DNA of 5,001 nt. It comes from an uncultured Porphyromonadaceae bacterium. GTDB lineage: Bacteria > Bacteroidota > Bacteroidia > Bacteroidales > Muribaculaceae. Positions within the stretch are counted from its first letter, which is position 1, and every line of letters begins with the position of its first letter. Below, one piece after another: positions 1 through 5,001 of this stretch. The position numbers and the translations under genes are program-made. Location: positions 1-5,001 of the forward strand of contig CAJMDR010000186.1 in assembly GCA_905212215.1 (NCBI GenBank), in the 5' to 3' direction. The notes under the pieces are model-generated. The model did not search any database and was not told the DNA's origin. It was given only the letters and a program-made list of their open reading frames with translations.

Positions 1-288
1 CTCAAGAAAGAGGGAATACCCTCACGATTGGTTTCGATACCGAGCGTAGGATTGTTCATGCGTCAGGAACCTTCTTACCGGGAAAGAGTAATACCGTTCA
101 CTATTCCCGTTTTCGCAGTCAGCGCGGGACTTCCCGCTGCACTGATGCCTGCCCTGCAGGGCCACCGCTACGGCACAAAAGGGCTTCTGCGGTTTGGCGC
201 TTCGGCACCATACAAGGTGCTTGACGATAAATTCGGCTTTACTCCCGAAAAAGTTGCAGAGGAGGTTAAACTTTTTTTGCAGGAATGA
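1..288 (+). CDS. tkt: Transketolase, C-terminal fragment (5' end outside the window)
   Basis: This reading frame is open from the first base and ends at TGA 286-288, giving 95 residues. They match the C-terminal domain of transketolase, the thiamine-diphosphate enzyme of the non-oxidative pentose phosphate pathway that moves two-carbon ketol units between sugar phosphates in the cytoplasm. Diagnostic stretches are VSIPSVGLF followed by RQEPSYRERVIP (compare VSMPS...F..Q...YRESVLP in E. coli TktA) and, near the end, RFGASAPYKVLDDKFGFTPE (compare FGESAPAELLFEEFGFT). The thiamine-binding and pyrimidine domains lie upstream and are not visible. A TTG at position 28 is internal to the domain and is not a real start. 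The frame ends cleanly with FLQE, as expected for a full-length C terminus. Deoxyxylulose-phosphate synthase shares this fold but lacks the FGASAP-YKVL-KFGFT signature. The family call is secure; intactness of the rest cannot be judged. Confidence 0.93.
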   Translation, partial: LKKEGIPSRLVSIPSVGLFMRQEPSYRERVIPFTIPVFAVSAGLPAALMPALQGHRYGTKGLLRFGASAPYKVLDDKFGFTPEKVAEEVKLFLQE

Positions 289-289
289 G

Positions 290-319
290 TTTATAATTAA
301 TAAAGTTTAATTAACTTTG
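290..319 (+). promoter_or_regulatory. Probable Bacteroidetes-type promoter for the ompA-like gene
   Basis: TAACTTTG at 312-319 is an exact match to the Bacteroidetes -7 consensus TAnnTTTG, recognised by the divergent primary sigma factor of this phylum. The -33 element (consensus TTTG) is poor: the best candidate is TTTA at 290-293, with an 18-bp gap against the usual 19-21. Transcription would be expected to begin near 325-327, giving a leader of about 75-80 nt before the start at 403. The position just after the transketolase stop and the correct direction support the call. Confidence 0.6.
302..318. repeat. Inverted repeat overlapping the -7 box of the ompA-like gene
   Basis: AAAGTT (302-307) and AACTTT (313-318) are perfect 6-bp inverted arms around a 5-nt AT centre. 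The right arm lies inside the TAACTTTG box at 312-319. A second, all-AT inverted repeat (TTTAT 290-294, ATAAA 300-304) sits just upstream. The pair could be an operator, a weak end-of-transcript hairpin for transketolase, or chance in AT-rich DNA. No T-tract of terminator quality follows. Confidence 0.35.
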
Positions 320-362
320 CTACTCAAAATAAAGCGACTGTAATTTAACAGGCAGCAATGTT

Positions 363-376
363 CTGTTGAAAAACAG
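363..376 (+). other. Small GAAA-loop hairpin in the leader of the ompA-like gene
   Basis: CTGTT (363-367), loop GAAA (368-371) and AACAG (372-376) form a 5-bp stem capped by a GNRA-type tetraloop, 26 nt before the start codon. A weaker 4-bp stem (CTGT 338-341, ACAG 348-351) precedes it, and its arms could exchange with those of the second hairpin. A possible GTG start at 376 lies in the stem, which argues against its use. The structure could stabilise the mRNA or affect translation, but this is inference. Confidence 0.4.
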
Positions 377-402
377 TGAGATATAAAAAATATCTACAAG
401 GT

Positions 403-1599
403 ATGAAGAAAAAGTTGATTTATTCGGCAATGTTTGCAGCAGCGTTGGCATTCGCAATGCCGATGTCAGCGCAGAATGCAGCATACGAAGAGGACTGCTC
501 ACAGGGCCTCCTCATCAATCCCAACCGCGATAACTGGTTTATCACAGCCCGCGGCGGCGCTAACTTCCTGTTCGGCAATGACAACAGCAAGGCTCCGAAG
601 AGAGACCGCATCGGCTCCCTGGCATCGCTGTATGTCGGTAAATGGATTACCCCGACATTCGGTCTGCGTTTCGGCGCAGCTATGACAGAGGGCAAAGGCG
701 CCACAACCGCCAACGGCACTTACCGCGACATGGCACACGGTGGCTTCTCCAACGGCTACTATCCCAAGAAATACTACGGATGGGCAGTTGAGGTAGACGG
801 TCTGGTGAACATGACCAACTGGATCATGGGCTACCGTCCTGACAGAGTCTACAATGCTGTGGTTCACGGGGGCGTAGCTTCCATGTGGGCACTCCGTCAT
901 TCCGACAAGAACGGCAAGATCTCCTGGGGTCATGACCGCGATCGCGTATTCTACATCAACGCAGGCCTGCAGAACAACTTCAACATAGGCAAAGGTTTCG
1001 ACGTCTTCGTTGACATTGAAGGGCAGATCATTGACTGGCCTGAGGCAGAATATCTGGTAAACCTCTCGGCAGGTATCACTTATAACTTCCCGCAGCGCAA
1101 GTGGAAATGCCCGACCGTTCCCTCCTGCCCGACACCGAAGTATTCAGATGCGGAAGGCGATGCCCTGGCAGCCCAGCTCACCGCAGCCGAGAATCGCATC
1201 AACGACCTGCAGAGCCAACTGGATCAGCGTCGTCCCTCCAACAGTTCCTCCACCAACTACTACGCCGACTGCAAGGGTGTGACCACCATCTACTATCCCA
1301 TCAACCAGTCATCGCTGAGCAATCGCGAAAAGAGCATCCTCAACGCCATTGCACAGGTTATGAAGAGCGATACCAGCAAGAGCTATCAGCTCACAGGGTG
1401 GGCCGACAACTATACCGGTTCTCAGGAATACAACCAGACCCTTCGTCACAACCGCGTGAACGGTGTTTACAATTACCTCGTTAAGTGTGGTGTAAGTCCA
1501 GACCAGCTGAAGACAGACATCGACAACACTGATCTCACCAGCTTCGGTCCCGGTTCTGCTTCTCTTGACCGCGCAGTAACCATCCGCGAGATAAAGTAA
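403..1599 (+). CDS. OmpA-family outer-membrane protein (beta-barrel plus peptidoglycan-binding domain)
   Basis: This is a 398-residue envelope protein expected to anchor the outer membrane to peptidoglycan and possibly act as a porin, like the Porphyromonas and Bacteroides OmpA-like proteins of similar length. ATG 403 is chosen because it starts a classic signal peptide (MKKKLIYSAMF..., cleavage near A23/Q24). A GTG nine codons upstream (376) would add a charged, unnatural extension. Residues about 28-229 form the barrel, ending in the typical last strand LSAGITYNF. A Pro-rich hinge with C236 and C242 follows, then a short predicted coiled coil (about 249-276), a Ser/Asn linker and the OmpA C-terminal domain (about 290-398). 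In that domain TGWADN carries the diaminopimelate-contacting Asp (D335), and LRHNR supplies the matching Arg (R351). The end, DRAVTIREI, is also typical. C290 and C362 could form a disulphide. The gene has its own promoter, tandem in-frame stops (TAA TAA) and a strong terminator, consistent with an abundant monocistronic product. Confidence 0.93.
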   Translation: MKKKLIYSAMFAAALAFAMPMSAQNAAYEEDCSQGLLINPNRDNWFITARGGANFLFGNDNSKAPKRDRIGSLASLYVGKWITPTFGLRFGAAMTEGKGATTANGTYRDMAHGGFSNGYYPKKYYGWAVEVDGLVNMTNWIMGYRPDRVYNAVVHGGVASMWALRHSDKNGKISWGHDRDRVFYINAGLQNNFNIGKGFDVFVDIEGQIIDWPEAEYLVNLSAGITYNFPQRKWKCPTVPSCPTPKYSDAEGDALAAQLTAAENRINDLQSQLDQRRPSNSSSTNYYADCKGVTTIYYPINQSSLSNREKSILNAIAQVMKSDTSKSYQLTGWADNYTGSQEYNQTLRHNRVNGVYNYLVKCGVSPDQLKTDIDNTDLTSFGPGSASLDRAVTIREIK

Positions 1600-1618
1600 T
1601 AAGACTCCATATAACAAC

Positions 1619-1660
1619 GAGGATGTGCCATTTTTCCGCACATCCTCATTCTTTGTTTTT
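1619..1660 (+). terminator. Strong intrinsic terminator after the ompA-like gene
   Basis: GAGGATGTGC (1619-1628) pairs perfectly with GCACATCCTC (1638-1647) around a 9-nt loop, giving a 10-bp stem with a GC-rich top. It is followed by the T-rich run ATTCTTTGTTTTT (1648-1660). It lies 19 nt after the stop codon. It should end the porin transcript, so the downstream WG-repeat gene needs its own promoter. Confidence 0.9.
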
Positions 1661-1725
1661 AGAAGTTTCCGACTTCATTAAGGAATCTACCTAAGATTTC
1701 ATACTAATAAATGGCTTAACAAAGG

Positions 1726-1740
1726 TTGTTGGTAGAACAA
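1726..1740 (+). other. Small inverted repeat just before the WG-repeat gene
   Basis: TTGTT (1726-1730) and AACAA (1736-1740) flank the 5-nt loop GGTAG and end 9 nt before the start codon at 1750. The rest of the 1661-1749 spacer is AT-rich. I find no good match to the TTTG / TAnnTTTG promoter pair there; the nearest -7-like string is TAAGATTT at 1692-1699, which is poor. The gene still probably has a promoter in this spacer, because the preceding terminator is strong. Confidence 0.3.
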
Positions 1741-1749
1741 ACATAAGTT

Positions 1750-4092
1750 ATGAAACGATATAATATATTAGTCACATTGCTGCTGATTGCATTAGCAGCC
1801 TCGGCTCAGGCACCTTTATTGTCTCCCAAGGAAGATAGCAAGAAACCGTTGTGGGGATATGTGAATTCCAAGACAGGCAAATGGGTGGTAAAGCCCATGT
1901 ATGATGTTGCGGAACCACTGAAACAAGGTGTCGACGGAAAATACCGCGCATTGGTTACCAAAGGCAGTCGTCAGGGCTTCATTGGTTCAGATGGGAAAGT
2001 GCTCGGTGCAGGAGTAGTCTTTGAGTCAATAGAACCCTTGTTAGAGGGAAATAACCTAATAGTAACAGTAAAAGGGAAGAAAGGTATCGTGACTCCCGAC
2101 GGAGTCTATGTGCTGAAGCCTGAATTGACTGAACTAAATCCGCTCGGCAAAGAGGGCTATATCGCTGCACAGAAAGACAAGAAGGGATTCCTGAATGCCA
2201 AGGGAGATGTGCTGATACCTTTTCAGTACACAGGCATCGACCCAACGGAGCCGGGATTTTTCATAGTGGACAAGGGTGGTAAAGCGGGTCTTTACTCTCG
2301 GAACGGAAAACTTATCCTTGAGCCTAAGGATTTCAGCCAAGTGATTCGTTTCGAGGGTTTGTGGAAAGTGAAGAAAGGAGACAAGACAGGGCTGTATGAC
2401 TCCGAAATGTACCGACTGCTGGTAAAACCGGAGTATGGAGAAGTGCTGTCTCCCGTGAAATTTGACGGGGGAGAGATCTATCCTGTAATGAAAGCCAACG
2501 GCAAATGGGGAGCTGTGGATTCTTCGGGCAAAGAAGTGCTGAAGTGCAAGAATCAGGCGCTTTCAACAGTCCCTGCAATCAATGCGGTGATGGTTTATCG
2601 CAACGGAGTAGGACAGCGTTTATGGATGCCCGAGTATAACGTTTTTCTCGAACTTGATTCATGGAACGAGTCACCGAGAGGGCCTTTCAGAGTGCTCGGC
2701 GGACAGATAGCGCGCCCCACTGAACAATGTCCGCAACACATGATTGCCGGACTCAGTTTCGGCGAATATGCAGGGTATGAGAGTACATACGATACCCGCA
2801 AAAAAGCATTCAACTCTCTTGGCGGAAAGACTAATATCATGCTCCTTGTTGACAGCAAAGGTCGGCAGGTAGGTGGCATGGAGACTTCTTTCCATGAGTT
2901 CGGAAATAACTGGCTGGTACGTCCTTCGAAAAACAGTCGGTGGATAATCTATGATTCCAAGGGTAATAAAGTACGTGAAACGGGTCTTGGAGGAGAGCAT
3001 TTCTGGGTGTCTTCCACTCAAGGCTGGGTAGCGAGCGATAACAAGATACTTTTTCCTGATTTCAGGGAGTATCCATTTATAGCTGTTGGTACGAACCTTC
3101 AGTTCATGCGTCCCGAAGGTTCGCAGCGCTGGATACCGATAGTTAATGACCGTCCCGAGAAAGGGCATGAAGGCTTCGACGAGGTTTATTCTGCAGGCGA
3201 GGATCGCGCTTCTGTGAATCGTGGAGGCAAATGGGGACTGTTCGCAGATGGAAAGCTGAAGATAGACTGTCGTTATCCTACACCACTTCGCAAAGCATCG
3301 CTTGACGGCTATCTTGAAACAGGTGGAGTAGGTACTTTAGGTCTGCTGACCACAGATGGCAAGGAGGTATTGTCGGCTCAATATGACTCCATCAGTGCCT
3401 CCAGGCGGAAAGGTTGTATCACCGTGTATAGGAATGGCATAGTAGGTCTTTATAGTCCAAAATCCGACCACTGGATTCTTCCTCTGGAACGTAAATACAC
3501 CAATTATTCTTTCGTTGACGACAATTATTCTGAAAGTCCGATATGGATTTATAAAGGAGAAATGGGAGGCGTTGCCAATAAAAACGGCGAAGAGATTGTG
3601 CCCGTGGTGTTCGATAAAATAACAAGGCTTAATTCCTTGGGCGTCTTCGAGTGTAAAAAGAGCGACGGAAACGGGAAGAAGTACTATACTCTTTCAGGAG
3701 AACCCTACGCTGCTACGGCAACGGCTTACCTGTCTGATGAAAGTCATGAAGGAGACCGAAATTACAATGGTAACAAGGGTGAGATGCAGTGGGTGGATAT
3801 CCATGCCTCTTTCATGTCCGGTCATAGAATCAAGCTACAGATGCAGCTCTATAATGCCAACGGCACACCGCACGTAACTCGAGGGGGACAGCATTTCAAA
3901 AAGGAATATTACTGGGATGTTGATGATGACAGCTTTTTTGTCGATGACCAATCTTTCTTCATTCCTTATTCTTTTATCTCCCAGCCTCGCTATACCGACA
4001 AAGATTACTTTGTGAAGTATACTTTGATAGATGCCACTACCGGAAGAGTACTTGATACCACGAAGATTAAGTTCGGTATGCGCCGAAGCTGA
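1750..4092 (+). CDS. Secreted WG-repeat protein with a distinct C-terminal domain
   Basis: This is a 780-residue protein of unknown function. Residues 1-20 are a signal peptide (hydrophobic LVTLLLIALAASAQ, cleavage near A18-A21), so it acts in the periplasm or outside the cell; there is no lipobox cysteine. WG repeats (pattern K-W-G-x-hydrophobic, DxxGK, x-V-x-P-x-Y/F-D) are visible with their central Gly at G36, G76, G112, G146, G180, G214 and G254. A second block has G496, G531, G566 and G606. Full W-G is kept only at W35, W253 and W495; other units have K-G, T-G or similar. Residues about 275-490 between the blocks lack clear units and may be degenerate repeats or another domain. From about 640 to 780 there is a separate, probably beta-rich region with FFIPYSF (736-742) near its end. 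It resembles, from memory, C-terminal regions of other Bacteroidales surface proteins. WG repeats are usually taken as ligand- or protein-binding scaffolds; no catalytic motif is seen. It has tandem TGA TGA stops. Confidence 0.88.
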   Translation: MKRYNILVTLLLIALAASAQAPLLSPKEDSKKPLWGYVNSKTGKWVVKPMYDVAEPLKQGVDGKYRALVTKGSRQGFIGSDGKVLGAGVVFESIEPLLEGNNLIVTVKGKKGIVTPDGVYVLKPELTELNPLGKEGYIAAQKDKKGFLNAKGDVLIPFQYTGIDPTEPGFFIVDKGGKAGLYSRNGKLILEPKDFSQVIRFEGLWKVKKGDKTGLYDSEMYRLLVKPEYGEVLSPVKFDGGEIYPVMKANGKWGAVDSSGKEVLKCKNQALSTVPAINAVMVYRNGVGQRLWMPEYNVFLELDSWNESPRGPFRVLGGQIARPTEQCPQHMIAGLSFGEYAGYESTYDTRKKAFNSLGGKTNIMLLVDSKGRQVGGMETSFHEFGNNWLVRPSKNSRWIIYDSKGNKVRETGLGGEHFWVSSTQGWVASDNKILFPDFREYPFIAVGTNLQFMRPEGSQRWIPIVNDRPEKGHEGFDEVYSAGEDRASVNRGGKWGLFADGKLKIDCRYPTPLRKASLDGYLETGGVGTLGLLTTDGKEVLSAQYDSISASRRKGCITVYRNGIVGLYSPKSDHWILPLERKYTNYSFVDDNYSESPIWIYKGEMGGVANKNGEEIVPVVFDKITRLNSLGVFECKKSDGNGKKYYTLSGEPYAATATAYLSDESHEGDRNYNGNKGEMQWVDIHASFMSGHRIKLQMQLYNANGTPHVTRGGQHFKKEYYWDVDDDSFFVDDQSFFIPYSFISQPRYTDKDYFVKYTLIDATTGRVLDTTKIKFGMRRS

Positions 4093-4108
4093 TGAGGTTG
4101 GGGTCTGA

Positions 4109-4123
4109 ACAATAGAGTATTGT
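4109..4123 (+). other. Weak AT-rich hairpin after the WG-repeat gene
   Basis: ACAATA (4109-4114) pairs with TATTGT (4118-4123) around the loop GAG. It is followed by A-rich rather than T-rich sequence, so it is not an intrinsic terminator on the + strand. I see no better terminator between 4093 and 4150, so transcription may continue toward the RCC1-repeat gene. Confidence 0.3.
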
Positions 4124-4153
4124 AAAAATCGTTAGTTAAACTGAGTATTTACT

Positions 4154-4198
4154 GGAAAGGGGTTTAAGGCGATTAAGGAGTTAAGGGGGTGCCTGAGG
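4154..4198 (+). repeat. Degenerate ~9-bp-period G-rich array (left arm of spacer element)
   Basis: AAGG occurs at 4157, 4166, 4175 and 4183 (spacings 9, 9, 8), the last three as TTAAGG. Each is followed by a G-rich triplet: GGG 4160, GCG 4169, GAG 4178, GGG 4187, AGG 4196, all exactly 9 apart. Read on the - strand the best unit is CTCCTTAAT. This resembles the + strand unit CTCTCAAAT of the array at 4244-4326, so the two arrays are in opposite orientation. No function is known to me. Confidence 0.6.
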
Positions 4199-4204
4199 AC
4201 CGTA

Positions 4205-4223
4205 GTCTCCGCTCCACGGAGGC
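4205..4223 (+). other. GC-rich stem-loop between the two repeat arrays
   Basis: GTCTCCG (4205-4211) pairs with CGGAGGC (4217-4223) around the loop CTCCA: seven pairs, one of them G-U. No T-tract follows, so it is not a standard terminator. An overlapping alternative pairs GGAC (4197-4200) with GTCT (4205-4208) across CGTA, and the two cannot form together. An outer helix is also possible: GAGTT 4178-4182 with AACTC 4253-4257, and GGGG 4185-4188 with CCCC 4248-4251, which would enclose this stem-loop. A structured leader RNA is therefore plausible but unproven. Confidence 0.45.
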
Positions 4224-4243
4224 CGACAACAAAGGATCCCCGA

Positions 4244-4326
4244 CTCTCCCCGAACTCTCAGATCTCATAGCACTCCCGGAACTCACAATGCTCTTTGCGC
4301 TCAATGAATTCAAAAACTCTCAAATC
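4244..4326 (+). repeat. CTC-phased 9-bp tandem repeat array before the RCC1-repeat gene
   Basis: CTC recurs at 4255, 4264, 4273, 4282, 4291 and 4300, exactly 9 bp apart each time, with TTC at 4309 as a one-base variant, CTC at 4317 (8 bp on) and another at 4244 (11 bp before the first). The outer units are nearly identical: CTCTCAGAT at 4255 and CTCTCAAAT at 4317, while the units between keep little beyond CTC. This is a decayed 9-bp minisatellite or a set of phased sites. It reaches to one base before the start codon at 4328. In one frame it would read as Leu at every third residue, which follows from the period and is not evidence of coding. Confidence 0.72.
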
Positions 4327-4327
4327 A

Positions 4328-5001
4328 ATGAAATATAAGGCTATTGTATTGTTTGCGGCTCTGATTGTCTGGTTGCCTATTGTAGCTCAGAAAACCGGTG
4401 GCTACAAAGCGGTATCGGCCGGCTGGAACCATATCATGGTACTGAAAAATGACGGTTCGCTATGGGGTTGGGGAAAAAACAATGACGGACAGCTCGGCGA
4501 CGGAACAAAGACTGAAAGGAAGTCGGCAGTAAGGATCATGGAGGGTGTCAAGCAGGTTTCTACTGGGGCGGAACACACTGTTGCGCTCAAGAACGACGGT
4601 ACTCTCTGGTCATGGGGCTGGAATGACAGCGGTCGTCTGGGCGACGGCACTAATGTGGATCGTCAGAAACCGGTACAGGTCATGAGCGGTGTTAAGTCGG
4701 TTGCAGCCGGTTCTGCCCACACTCTTATCATAAAGAATGACGGTTCTCTCTGGGCTTGCGGTTGGAATGACCGCGGCAGACTCGGCGACGGTACTACATT
4801 CAATCGCTTTTCTCCGGTTCATATCATGGACAATGTGCGTCAGGTGTCGCCTGGAGGACGTAACACTATGGCGATAAAGAACGACGGCTCTCTGTGGGCT
4901 TGGGGCGGTAATGATTATGGACAGCTCGGCGACGGCACCACCAAAGGACGGACGTTGCCTGTAAAGGTGATGGAAGGTGTCAAGCAGGTAGCGGCAGGCT
5001 C
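4328..5001 (+). CDS. Secreted RCC1-repeat (beta-propeller type) protein, 3' end outside the window
   Basis: This frame is open from ATG 4328 to the window edge (224 complete codons). Residues 1-20 are a signal peptide ([20 protein letters not shown], then Q). The rest is repeats of the RCC1 family, whose founding eukaryotic member is a seven-bladed beta-propeller binding Ran and chromatin. Bacterial members are mostly secreted or surface proteins of unknown role, and a nuclear-type function should not be inferred. Each unit reads roughly V-S-A-G-x-x-H-T, KNDGSLWxWG, ND-x-G-x-LGDGT, PV-x-V-M-x-GVKQ. An in-frame ATG at 4304 would add MNSKTLKS, but it lies inside the upstream 9-bp array, so 4328 is preferred. 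No Shine-Dalgarno or clear promoter is seen; the gene may be read through from the WG-repeat gene, or its promoter may lie in the spacer. If it forms a typical propeller, about three more units would be expected past the window. Confidence 0.9.
   Translation, partial: MKYKAIVLFAALIVWLPIVAQKTGGYKAVSAGWNHIMVLKNDGSLWGWGKNNDGQLGDGTKTERKSAVRIMEGVKQVSTGAEHTVALKNDGTLWSWGWNDSGRLGDGTNVDRQKPVQVMSGVKSVAAGSAHTLIIKNDGSLWACGWNDRGRLGDGTTFNRFSPVHIMDNVRQVSPGGRNTMAIKNDGSLWAWGGNDYGQLGDGTTKGRTLPVKVMEGVKQVAAG
4412..4987 (+). repeat. Four tandem 144-bp (48-residue) RCC1 repeat units
   Basis: Units occupy 4412-4555, 4556-4699, 4700-4843 and 4844-4987, beginning at residues V29, V77, V125 and V173. A fifth begins at 4988. 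All four have exactly the same length, with no insertions. Units 1 and 4 are notably close at the DNA level: both contain GGACAGCTCGGCGACGG and end with GTCAAGCAGGT. This suggests growth by duplication or exchange between units. Confidence 0.9.

Noticed and set aside
376..402. GTG start giving a nine-residue longer OmpA-like protein
   Set aside because: It would place MRYKKYLQG before a perfect signal peptide, and the GTG lies in a leader hairpin. ATG 403 fits far better.
499..933. Long - strand open frame inside the ompA-like gene
   Set aside because: It is the antisense shadow of a well-supported coding region, with low-complexity composition and no recognisable domain.
1738..1745. CAAACATA, the reverse complement of the TAnnTTTG promoter box, suggesting a - strand promoter
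   Set aside because: It is a short degenerate match, and no - strand gene lies to its left; the matching region is the porin terminator and its coding sequence.
2671..3168. 165-codon - strand open frame inside the WG-repeat gene
   Set aside because: It is antisense to a clear WG-repeat reading frame and shows no family features of its own.
4290..4297. GCTCTTTG as a -7 box for the RCC1-repeat gene
   Set aside because: The leading TA is missing, no -33 TTTG lies at the right distance, and the string is part of the CTC-phased array.
4154..4326. CRISPR array
   Set aside because: The units are 9 bp with no conserved 20-40 bp repeats and no spacers of regular length, and no cas genes are present.
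4189..4335. Small + strand reading frame (GTG 4189 to TAA 4333-4335) with Leu at nearly every third residue
   Set aside because: The Leu periodicity follows automatically from the 9-bp CTC repeat. There is no credible start or ribosome-binding context, and it overlaps the start of the RCC1-repeat gene in another frame.

Overview
The window looks like chromosomal DNA of a Bacteroidales bacterium; a gut lineage such as Muribaculaceae is possible but not shown. The signs are a Bacteroidetes-type -7 box (TAACTTTG) ahead of the ompA-like gene, no usable Shine-Dalgarno sequence before any start codon, signal peptides ending in A-Q, and the families present (OmpA-type porin, WG-repeat and RCC1-repeat secreted proteins). 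All supported genes lie on the + strand.

Layout: (1) 1-288, the C-terminal 95 residues of transketolase. (2) 289-402, an AT-rich spacer with a promoter, an inverted repeat over its -7 box and a small leader hairpin. (3) 403-1599, an OmpA-family outer-membrane protein with signal peptide, beta-barrel, Cys/Pro hinge, short coiled coil and peptidoglycan-binding domain, closed by a strong intrinsic terminator at 1619-1660. (4) 1661-1749, a spacer with one small inverted repeat. (5) 1750-4092, a 780-residue secreted WG-repeat protein with at least eleven repeat units in two blocks and a separate C-terminal domain. (6) 4093-4327, an unusual spacer: a G-rich array with about 9-bp period, a GC-rich stem-loop, then an oppositely oriented CTC-phased 9-bp array running up to the next start. 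(7) 4328-5001, the start of a secreted RCC1-repeat (beta-propeller type) protein with four complete 48-residue units; it runs off the window.

Transketolase is central carbon metabolism and is not evidently linked to the rest. The other three genes encode proteins destined for the envelope or the outside of the cell, two of them built almost wholly of short repeats. No shared pathway can be shown. The strong terminator separates the porin from the WG gene, and no convincing terminator separates the WG gene from the RCC1 gene, so those two may share a transcript. The least explained piece is the spacer at 4154-4326, with two opposed 9-bp-period arrays around a stem-loop.
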